Source: SFWF01 sp045537915 (GTDB taxonomy: Bacteria > Bacillota > Clostridia > Oscillospirales > Acutalibacteraceae). Taken from it: a stretch of 64,000 nucleotides of DNA. The translations under genes were made by a program, and so were the position numbers. Shown piece by piece: positions 57,979 to 64,000 of the stretch (its first letter is position 1; every line of letters starts with the position of its first letter). The stretch is taken from contig JAZSQK010000030.1 of NCBI GenBank assembly GCA_045537915.1, positions 1 to 64,000 of the forward strand, written 5' to 3'. The notes under the pieces were generated by a model that searched no databases, was not told the origin of the DNA, and saw only the letters and a program-made list of their open reading frames with translations.

Positions 57979-58647
57979 ATGATAAATATTGCAATTGACG
58001 GACCTGCAGGAGCAGGAAAAAGCACATTATCTCGCAAATTGGCGGCAAATCTCGGCTATATCTATGTCGATACGGGAGCACTCTATCGTGCTACAGGTCT
58101 TAAATTTATACGACTTGGCTTTGATACCAAACTGGATGGTGATATTCAGTCGGTTTTAAAAGAAACGGTGGTTGATATTAAATTTGTAAACGGCGAACAG
58201 AGGGTATTCCTTGATAACGAGGATGTATCAGACCTTATCAGAACCCCCGAGGCCTCGATGATGGCTTCGGCCGTTTCGGCAAAGCCCGAGGTCAGAGCAT
58301 ATTTGCTTGATATGCAAAGACAACTGGCGAAAAACAATAGTGTTGTTATGGACGGAAGAGATATCGGAACGGTTGTGTTGCCTGATGCTGATGTTAAGAT
58401 TTTCCTTACTGCAGATGTCAGAGAAAGGGCAAAACGCCGCCTTTTAGAGCTCGAGCAAAAGGGAACTGCTGTCAGCTTTGATGAGGTTCTTGCCGATATG
58501 GAAAAGAGAGATTATAACGATTCTCACAGGGCAATCGCTCCTCTCAAACAGGCGGATGATGCCGTCTTGGCAGACACAACAAAGCTTGATTTAGAGGGCT
58601 CATTAGACCTTCTGGAAAAGATTGTACGGGAGAAAACTGAAAAATAA
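57979..58647 (+). CDS. cmk: Cytidylate kinase
   Basis: A 222-residue (d)CMP kinase. The P-loop is AIDGPAGAGKSTLSRKL, the CMP-binding region YVDTGALYRATGLK, and MDGRDIGTVVLPDADVKIFL, RAKRRLLEL are conserved. The ATG at 57979 follows TAGAGGAGA; an in-frame GTG-type extension to 57946 lies within the upstream gene. The stop is followed directly by the plsC ATG. The cmk-plsC-ispH/rpsA order is typical of Clostridia. Confidence 0.96.
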   Translation: MINIAIDGPAGAGKSTLSRKLAANLGYIYVDTGALYRATGLKFIRLGFDTKLDGDIQSVLKETVVDIKFVNGEQRVFLDNEDVSDLIRTPEASMMASAVSAKPEVRAYLLDMQRQLAKNNSVVMDGRDIGTVVLPDADVKIFLTADVRERAKRRLLELEQKGTAVSFDEVLADMEKRDYNDSHRAIAPLKQADDAVLADTTKLDLEGSLDLLEKIVREKTEK

Positions 58648-59250
58648 ATGAAACCGTTTTATAAGTTTGCACGTTGTGTTGTATATCCTATCTTTAAATG
58701 GTTGCTTCCTGTGAGTTTTATCGGATTTGATAAAATTGATAAGAAGGGCGGATATATAGTTTGCGCCAATCATACCTCAATGTCAGACCCTTTTTTCTTG
58801 GTAGCGGTTTTTGAAAGACAGCTTCATTTTATGGCGAAGGCAGAGTTGTTTAGAATTCCTGTAGTATCACAGGTGCTTAGCGCAGCAGGGGTCTTTGCTG
58901 TAGAACGAAATAAGGGTGACCTTTCGGCAATCAGTCACGCTGAAGAGTTAATAGTCAATGGGCATATACTTGGGATATTTCCCGAAGGAACACGCTACAA
59001 AACAGGCGGACCGAGAAAGGCAAAGTCGGGTATTGCCTATATTGCTATGCATACAAAATCCGATATACTACCCATTTCTTTCTACAGAGAGGGAAAATTC
59101 AACATATTTAAAAAGACTACGGTGCGTTGCGGAGAGATAATTCGGTATGAAGATATGGTTGATGAAAATGATACCGACCGTTCAAATCTTAAAAGGATTG
59201 CTAACCGTGTAACCGACGAAATAACAAAACTTTGGGAGATGAAGCATTGA
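58648..59250 (+). CDS. plsC: 1-acyl-sn-glycerol-3-phosphate acyltransferase
   Basis: A 200-residue membrane-associated acyltransferase that makes phosphatidic acid from lysophosphatidic acid. The HX4D catalytic motif is NHTSMSDPF (about residues 46-54) and the substrate motif FPEGTR lies near 112. An N-terminal hydrophobic segment anchors it. The ATG abuts the cmk stop; the 3' end overlaps ispH-rpsA by 4 bp. Confidence 0.92.
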   Translation: MKPFYKFARCVVYPIFKWLLPVSFIGFDKIDKKGGYIVCANHTSMSDPFFLVAVFERQLHFMAKAELFRIPVVSQVLSAAGVFAVERNKGDLSAISHAEELIVNGHILGIFPEGTRYKTGGPRKAKSGIAYIAMHTKSDILPISFYREGKFNIFKKTTVRCGEIIRYEDMVDENDTDRSNLKRIANRVTDEITKLWEMKH

Positions 59251-61343
59251 AGATAACCCTTGCCGAGACCGCCGGATTCTGTTTTGGAGTCAACCGAGCG
59301 GTAAACACCGTATATGAACTGCTGGAACAAGGCAAAAAGGTCTGCACCCTTGGACCTATAATTCATAACCCTCAGCTTGTCGAGGAGCTTGAATCAAGGG
59401 GCGTCAGAGTAGTTAATGACGTCGAGAATGTCAAGGATACTGAAACCCTTGTTATCCGTTCGCACGGTGTTGAAAAGTGTGTTACAGACAAAGCAAAGGA
59501 ACTTAGCATAGATACTGTAGATGCAACCTGTCCCTTTGTTACTAAAATTCATAATATCGTCAGTAAAGCCTCCGAGGAAAATCAGCCAGTACTGATAGCA
59601 GGGGATTGTCAGCACAAGGAGGTTATTGGAATAGTAGGTCACGCTTCGGGGGAGATTTTTGTCTTTTCTGATATGGAATCTCTTGAAAATTTAATAGAAA
59701 AACATCCTGAACTGACCCAAAAAGAGATTTGCGTTGTATCACAGACCACATTTAATCGAAAAATTTGGGAAAATTGCGAAAATTTTTTAAAAAAAGTGTG
59801 TACAAATGCAAATGTTTTTGATACAATATGTAATGCTACGTCTATGCGACAGTCTGAAGCGGCGGGTTTATCCAAATCAAATGATTTGATGATCGTTGTC
59901 GGAGGACGGCATAGTTCAAATACGGCCAAGCTATATGATGTGTGCAGCGAAAATTGCACGAAGACCTGGATGATTGAAACTGCAGACGAAATAAAAGCAG
60001 ACTGGTTTGAAGGTGTACAAAATGTAGGCGTAGTTGCAGGTGCATCGACACCTGCGGCAATCATTAAGGAGGTTATTAAAACCATGTCAGAAATTTTACA
60101 GCCGGTAGAAGAACAGGCCGAAGTAACAGAAGCTGTTCAGAAGAGTTTTGAAGAAATGACAGACGAAGAAGCATTTGAGGCGTCCTTAAACAGCCTTAAC
60201 TCTGATCAGAAGGTTCAGGGTGTTGTACTTGCAGTCAGCGAGTCCGAAATTCAGGTAGATATCGGAAGAGGTCTTGCAGGATATGTCAGTGCAGAGGAAT
60301 ATTCGTTTGATCGCAACGCAAATATGATGGAGGAAGTAAAGGTTGGAGATGTACTCGATCTCATCATTATGCGTACAAACGACCAGGAAGGAACCGCTAT
60401 GCTTTCAAAGCGCCGCTTCGAAGCTATTGCCGGTTGGGATAAAATAGTTAGCGCTAAAGAATCGAGAGAGATACTCGACGGTTATGTTTCTGAGGTCATT
60501 AAGGGTGGCGTTATCGCTATCACTAACGGAATTAAGGTCTTCATTCCCGCATCTCAGGCAACCCTTTCAAGAGATGAGTCTTTGGAGGATCTCAAGGGCA
60601 AAGAGGTTTCCTTTAGAATTATCGAGATCGGACGCAGAAGAAGAGCAGTTGGCTCAATCCGTTCGGTACTCCGTGAGCAGAGAAAAGAAGAATCTGCAAA
60701 ATTCTGGGAAGAGATTGCTGTGGGCGACAGATTCACAGGTGTTGTTAAGTCTTTAACCAGCTATGGCGCATTTGTTGATCTTGGCGGAGCAGACGGTATG
60801 ATCCACGTATCAGAGCTTTCCTGGCAGAGAATAAAAAATCCGTCAGAGGTGGTTCTGGTTGGAGATACTGTAGAGGTTTACGTTAAGGATGTTGACAAGG
60901 AGAAGAGAAAGATTTCTCTGGGCTACAAAAAGGCAGAGGACAATCCTTGGACCATCTTCCAGAACAACTACAATGTTGGCGATGTAGTTAAGGTTACAAT
61001 TGTAAGTATGACTACATACGGCGCATTTGCAAGAGTTATCCCCGGAATTGACGGACTTATTCATATTTCACAGATTGCTAACAAGCGTATCGCTAAGCCT
61101 CAGGACGAGCTTACCGTGGGTCAAGAGGTAGAGGTTAAGATTACCGCTGTGGATCTTGATAAGAAGAGAGTAAGCCTTTCTATCAGAGAACTTCTTGAAC
61201 CTGAAGTAGTAGAAGAGGCTCCCGTAGAGGATATGGATGATGCAGTAGTTGCTACTGCAAGCGAGGAAGCTGTTGAGGTTGCTGAATCGGTAGTGGTTGA
61301 GGAACCTGTAGCAGACGCTCCCGCAGAGGAAACTGCTGAATAA
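59247..61343 (+). CDS. ispH: Bifunctional IspH (HMBPP reductase)-ribosomal protein S1 fusion
   Basis: A 698-residue fusion. Residues 1-280 are IspH, the 4Fe-4S enzyme producing IPP/DMAPP in the last MEP step: the cluster cysteines are in ETAGFCFGVNRAV, DATCPFV and FDTICNATSMRQ, with VVGGRHSSNTAKL. Residues about 310-640 hold four S1 RNA-binding repeats (VVLAVSESEIQVDIG, GYVSEVIKGGVIAI, GVVKSLTSYGAFVDLGG, VTIVSMTTYGAFARV), followed by an acidic Val/Glu-rich tail. The TTG at 59247 follows GGGAG (59235-59239) and matches the IspH start. Such fusions are known in Clostridia. Confidence 0.95.
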   Translation: MKITLAETAGFCFGVNRAVNTVYELLEQGKKVCTLGPIIHNPQLVEELESRGVRVVNDVENVKDTETLVIRSHGVEKCVTDKAKELSIDTVDATCPFVTKIHNIVSKASEENQPVLIAGDCQHKEVIGIVGHASGEIFVFSDMESLENLIEKHPELTQKEICVVSQTTFNRKIWENCENFLKKVCTNANVFDTICNATSMRQSEAAGLSKSNDLMIVVGGRHSSNTAKLYDVCSENCTKTWMIETADEIKADWFEGVQNVGVVAGASTPAAIIKEVIKTMSEILQPVEEQAEVTEAVQKSFEEMTDEEAFEASLNSLNSDQKVQGVVLAVSESEIQVDIGRGLAGYVSAEEYSFDRNANMMEEVKVGDVLDLIIMRTNDQEGTAMLSKRRFEAIAGWDKIVSAKESREILDGYVSEVIKGGVIAITNGIKVFIPASQATLSRDESLEDLKGKEVSFRIIEIGRRRRAVGSIRSVLREQRKEESAKFWEEIAVGDRFTGVVKSLTSYGAFVDLGGADGMIHVSELSWQRIKNPSEVVLVGDTVEVYVKDVDKEKRKISLGYKKAEDNPWTIFQNNYNVGDVVKVTIVSMTTYGAFARVIPGIDGLIHISQIANKRIAKPQDELTVGQEVEVKITAVDLDKKRVSLSIRELLEPEVVEEAPVEDMDDAVVATASEEAVEVAESVVVEEPVADAPAEETAE

Positions 61344-61354
61344 TTTTCACATAA

Positions 61355-61386
61355 AATTCCCGACATTTTTGTCGGGAATTTATTTG
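61355..61386 (+). terminator. Intrinsic terminator
   Basis: AAATTCCCGAC (61355-61365) pairs with GTCGGGAATTT (61372-61382), T-rich on the right. It ends the cmk-plsC-ispH/rpsA operon. Confidence 0.9.
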
Positions 61387-61408
61387 TATGAAACCTTTTA
61401 AAAAATGC

Positions 61409-61437
61409 TTGACAATTTGTGTTAGTAGTGATAAAAT
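61409..61437 (+). promoter_or_regulatory. Sigma-A promoter of the rplU operon
   Basis: TTGACA (61409-61414) and TAAAAT (61432-61437), exactly 17 bp apart, precede the L21 leader. Confidence 0.85.
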
Positions 61438-61446
61438 GGTAGAGCC

Positions 61447-61530
61447 GCTTATTGGGGGCTTTTTAAAGTTGCATGTTTTTAAACGTTCACGCCTCACCGT
61501 AGCGAGACTTGAATTAAGGCAGGTGCCAGA
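61447..61530 (+). promoter_or_regulatory. Ribosomal protein L21 leader
   Basis: The 5' leader contains AACGTTCACGCCTCACCGTA and GGCAGGTGCCA, features of the Firmicute L21 leader RNA thought to be bound by L21 for autoregulation. Confidence 0.75.
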
Positions 61531-61533
61531 ATA

Positions 61534-61842
61534 ATGTACGCAATTATCGAGACAGGCGGAAAGCAGTATCGTGTAGAGGAAGGCGACTTCATCTATGTTG
61601 AGAAGCTTGATGCCGAGGAAAATGCTGAGGTTGTTTTTGACAAGGTTATCGCTGTCAAGAAGACCGCTGCTCTTAAGGTAGGTAAGCCTTTTGTTAAGGA
61701 TGCCGCAGTAAAGGGAACCGTTGTTAAGAACGGCAAGGGTAAGAAGATTACCGTCTTTACTTACAAGCCCAAGAAGGGTTGTGCTCGTAAAATGGGACAC
61801 AGACAGCCCTACACCAAGGTACAGATCACAGAGATCGTATAA
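61534..61842 (+). CDS. rplU: 50S ribosomal protein L21
   Basis: A 102-residue L21, starting MYAIIETGGKQYRVEEGD, with GKKITVFTYKPKKGCARKMGHRQPYTKV near the end. It binds 23S rRNA. First gene of the conserved rplU-prp-rpmA group; the upstream leader probably gives autogenous control. GGTGCCAGAATA precedes the ATG. Confidence 0.97.
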   Translation: MYAIIETGGKQYRVEEGDFIYVEKLDAEENAEVVFDKVIAVKKTAALKVGKPFVKDAAVKGTVVKNGKGKKITVFTYKPKKGCARKMGHRQPYTKVQITEIV

Positions 61843-61844
61843 TT

Positions 61845-62156
61845 ATGACTGTTGTCAGATTTTCGGCTCAAGGTTTTACTATGACGGGCCACTGTACTGC
61901 TGATGATAGTGACGAGTTGGGACGACTCGTATGCGCTGCGGTTTCTTCCGCCGCTTATATGACAGTCAATACCATTACCGATGTTATATCTGATAAATGC
62001 GATATAACTGAGGAAGACGGTAAAATGATTTTAAAAATTAAAAATCCGTCAGAAAAATCACTAGCCATACTTGAAGGATTTAAAATCCATATGCAGCAGT
62101 TAAAAGAGCAGTATAAAGACTGCATTAAAGTTTACTTGGAGGTGCAATCATGTTAA
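61845..62156 (+). CDS. prp: Ribosomal-processing cysteine protease Prp
   Basis: A 103-residue protease that removes the N-terminal leader of L27 in Firmicutes. The catalytic His is in TMTGHCTADD and the Cys in GRLVCAAVSSAAYM. It lies between rplU and rpmA, with the 3' end overlapping rpmA by 7 bp. The substrate leader is visible in the next gene. Confidence 0.95.
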   Translation: MTVVRFSAQGFTMTGHCTADDSDELGRLVCAAVSSAAYMTVNTITDVISDKCDITEEDGKMILKIKNPSEKSLAILEGFKIHMQQLKEQYKDCIKVYLEVQSC

Positions 62157-62434
62157 AGATTAACATTCAGTTATTCGCTCATAAAAAGGGAATGGGTTCG
62201 ACCAAGAACGGTCGTGACAGTGAGGCTAAACGTCTTGGCGTAAAGCGTGCTGACGGACAGTTCGTTCTCGCAGGAAACATTCTCGTTCGCCAGAGAGGAA
62301 CCCACATTCATCCGGGCAACAACGTTGGAAAGGGCTCTGACGACACACTTTTCGCACTTATCGACGGAAAGGTTAAGTTTGAGCGTGTTGGCCGCGATCG
62401 TAAGCAGGTCAGCATCTACGCTGTTGAGCAGTAA
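62150..62434 (+). CDS. rpmA: 50S ribosomal protein L27 with cleavable leader
   Basis: A 94-residue L27. The first residues MLKINIQLFAHKKGMGSTKNG contain the Prp cleavage motif (after QLF, before AHKKG), which must be removed so that the mature N-terminus can reach the peptidyl transferase centre. The remainder (RLGVKRADGQFVLAGNILVRQRGT) is standard. TTGGAGGTG precedes the ATG. Confidence 0.97.
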   Translation: MLKINIQLFAHKKGMGSTKNGRDSEAKRLGVKRADGQFVLAGNILVRQRGTHIHPGNNVGKGSDDTLFALIDGKVKFERVGRDRKQVSIYAVEQ

Positions 62435-62444
62435 TTACTATTGA

Positions 62445-62482
62445 TTTAAAGCCCGTCGTATACCGTCGGGCTTAAATTTTTT
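62445..62482 (+). terminator. Intrinsic terminator
   Basis: AAGCCCG/CGGGCTT with flanking TTTAA/TTAAA pairs, followed by TTTTTTT. It ends the rplU-prp-rpmA operon. Confidence 0.85.
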
Positions 62483-62495
62483 TACGGAGTTTAAA

Positions 62496-63773
62496 ATGTT
62501 TGTAGATATTGCAAAAATACATCTAAAAGCAGGAGATGGCGGAAATGGCGCCGTTTCTTTTCATAGAGAAAAATATGTAGCTGCAGGCGGTCCTGACGGT
62601 GGTGACGGAGGCCGTGGCGGAGATATTATCTTTAAGGTTGATGATAATCTGTCTACCTTGGCAGATTTCAGATATAAAAGAAAGTATTCGGCTCCAAACG
62701 GCGCTAACGGCGGAGCATCAAGATGCACGGGAAAAAGCGCAGAAAATCTTATCATTTCGGTGCCGAGAGGAACACTTATTAAAGATGCAGAAAGCGGACG
62801 ACTTATCGCAGATATTTCCTCTGACAAGCCTTATATTATCGCTAAGGGCGGTAAGGGCGGCTGGGGCAATATGCATTTTGCGAGTTCTACCCGTCAGATA
62901 CCGAGATTTGCCAAAAGCGGAAATCCGGGAGAAGAGCTTGATGTTGTGTTAGAACTCAAGCTTCTGGCTGATGTCGGTCTTATCGGATTTCCTAATGTTG
63001 GAAAATCTACACTTGTTTCGGTAGTGAGTGAGGCTAAACCGAAGATTGCAAACTATCACTTTACTACACTGACTCCTGTTCTGGGTGTCGTCAGAATGGG
63101 GGAGGGTTCTTCCTTTGTTATGGCTGATATTCCCGGTCTTATCGAGGGAGCGGGAGAAGGAATAGGTCTTGGCCACGAGTTTTTAAGACATGTTGAACGC
63201 TGTCGTTTGCTTCTTCATGTTATTGATGTGTCGGGAAGCGAAGGCAGGGATCCTATTGAAGATTTCAACGCAATAAACCGAGAACTTGCCGTATTCAGTG
63301 AGGAGCTTGTCAATGCTCCGCAGATTGTCGTAGGAAACAAGTGTGATCTTACCGATGACGATAGGGTAAAAGAAATCGGCGAATATTTTGAGGGCTTAGG
63401 CTATAGCTTCTTTCCGATTATGGCTCCTATTTCTGAAGGTACAGATGAGCTTATCAACTTTGTTGCGGCCGAACTTGCAAAGCTTCCTCCCGTCAAGGTT
63501 TACGAGCCTGAACCGGAGCCTGTAGAGGACTTTTCGATTCGCTCTGACAAGAGAACCTTCTCTGTTTTTGAAAAAGAGGGTGTCTATTTTGTTGAGGACG
63601 CTCCCTGGCTGCTCAAGGTGCTTGAAACCGTCGACCCCGACGATTACGAATCCTTGCAGTATTTCCAGAGAGTTCTGCAGCAAACCGGCATAATAAAGGC
63701 TCTTATAAAGGCAGGAGTTCAGGACGGAGATACCGTAGTTGTATACGATATTGAATTCGATTTTGTATCATAG
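62496..63773 (+). CDS. obgE: GTPase ObgE/CgtA
   Basis: A 425-residue ribosome-assembly and stress GTPase. The N-terminal glycine-rich OBG fold (1-158: GDGGNGAVSFHREKYVAAGGPDGGDGG) is followed by the G domain (GFPNVGKSTLVS, switch II ADIPGLIEGA, NKCD) and a C-terminal OCT domain with DDYESLQYFQRVLQQTGI. Length and order are typical of Firmicutes. ACGGAG precedes the ATG; the Mini-III gene follows after 12 bp. Confidence 0.97.
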   Translation: MFVDIAKIHLKAGDGGNGAVSFHREKYVAAGGPDGGDGGRGGDIIFKVDDNLSTLADFRYKRKYSAPNGANGGASRCTGKSAENLIISVPRGTLIKDAESGRLIADISSDKPYIIAKGGKGGWGNMHFASSTRQIPRFAKSGNPGEELDVVLELKLLADVGLIGFPNVGKSTLVSVVSEAKPKIANYHFTTLTPVLGVVRMGEGSSFVMADIPGLIEGAGEGIGLGHEFLRHVERCRLLLHVIDVSGSEGRDPIEDFNAINRELAVFSEELVNAPQIVVGNKCDLTDDDRVKEIGEYFEGLGYSFFPIMAPISEGTDELINFVAAELAKLPPVKVYEPEPEPVEDFSIRSDKRTFSVFEKEGVYFVEDAPWLLKVLETVDPDDYESLQYFQRVLQQTGIIKALIKAGVQDGDTVVVYDIEFDFVS

Positions 63774-63785
63774 GATAAAGTGTGT

Positions 63786-64000
63786 ATGGATATTAACAGT
63801 TTAAGTCCGGGCGCCCTTGCCTTTGTGGGAGACGCATATTTCGGACTACTTGTGCGTGTGCGTCTTTCCCAGATAAACCGTCCGTCAGGAGAGCTTCATT
63901 CGAGATCGGTTAAGCTGGTCAATGCCTCTGCGCAGGCAAAGGGATTTGAAATTATCGTGGAAGTATTGAGCGAAAATGAACTTTGCATATTTAAAAGAGG
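63786..64000 (+). CDS. mrnC: Mini-ribonuclease 3 (5' part, cut by window end)
   Basis: The first 71 codons of Mini-III, which trims 23S rRNA ends. It starts at ATG 63786 and shows the catalytic region SLSPGALAFVGDAYFGLLVR and HSRSVKLVNASAQA, characteristic of an RNase III domain without a dsRNA-binding domain. The gene continues beyond the window. Confidence 0.88.
   Translation, partial: MDINSLSPGALAFVGDAYFGLLVRVRLSQINRPSGELHSRSVKLVNASAQAKGFEIIVEVLSENELCIFKR

Overview
The window reads as a chromosomal segment of a spore-forming, low-to-mid GC Firmicute of class Clostridia, most likely an Oscillospiraceae/Ruminococcaceae-type gut or anaerobic bacterium. This is inferred from the sporulation genes (spoIIGA-sigE, spoIIR, gerW, bofA, a SpoIVFB-type protease), the clostridial IspH-ribosomal protein S1 fusion, L27 with a Prp-cleaved leader, the dgt-dnaG-sigA and scpA-scpB-DUF2953-gerW-dac-rluB clusters, and frequent TTG starts. 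Most genes are on the + strand in short operons separated by clear intrinsic terminators.

Layout. 1-5.5 kb: a partial SLOG-type gene, a hairpin-rich repeat, a SigH-like sigma factor, a double zinc-ribbon protein, a two-component system and an HtrA-like protein that has lost its catalytic triad. 5.5-7.9 kb: a decayed REP/RAYT-type relic, then spoIIGA-sigE behind a Spo0A-type promoter. 7.9-10.5 kb: FMN riboswitch-ribU and SAM riboswitch-metK. 10.5-15.8 kb: YgiQ, a SpoIVFB-like protease with a very short membrane partner, and two radical-SAM-associated genes. 15.8-21.7 kb: PFL/ACT pair, Lrp-aminotransferase-ispE, spoIIR, rpmE, yigZ. 21.8-32.2 kb: dgt-dnaG-sigA, an amidase, a second M50 protease, scpAB, gerW, a D,D-carboxypeptidase and rluB. 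32.3-35.6 kb: three genes matching the subunit plan of a biotin transcarboxylase. 35.6-43.9 kb: secG, bofA, addB-addA, YitT. 44-44.7 kb: tRNA-Val followed by two tandem ~200-bp units that each end in a copy of the tRNA 3' end, and a divergent tRNA-Leu. 45.8-48.8 kb: a duplicated, truncated uvrB 5' region enclosing AT-rich cargo (helically phased repeats, a 150-nt rod hairpin, a TPR/Cys-repeat lipoprotein, a small membrane protein). 48.8-64 kb: uvrB, uvrA, a DUF5685-DnaJ group, BaiN-like flavoprotein-cmk-plsC-ispH/rpsA, and rplU-prp-rpmA-obgE-mrnC (cut by the window end).

How genes work together. SpoIIR (forespore signal), SpoIIGA (membrane protease) and pro-SigE are all here, so the window holds the whole SigE activation relay; a SpoIVFB-like protease and BofA belong to the later SigK checkpoint. 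UvrA/UvrB and AddA/AddB supply excision and double-strand-break repair. The most unusual regions are the tRNA-Val tandem units, the uvrB duplication with cargo, the dead HtrA homologue, and three genes whose Shine-Dalgarno-compatible start is not ATG/GTG/TTG (yigZ, the amidase and the carboxypeptidase). All calls come from reading the sequence; no database search was run.
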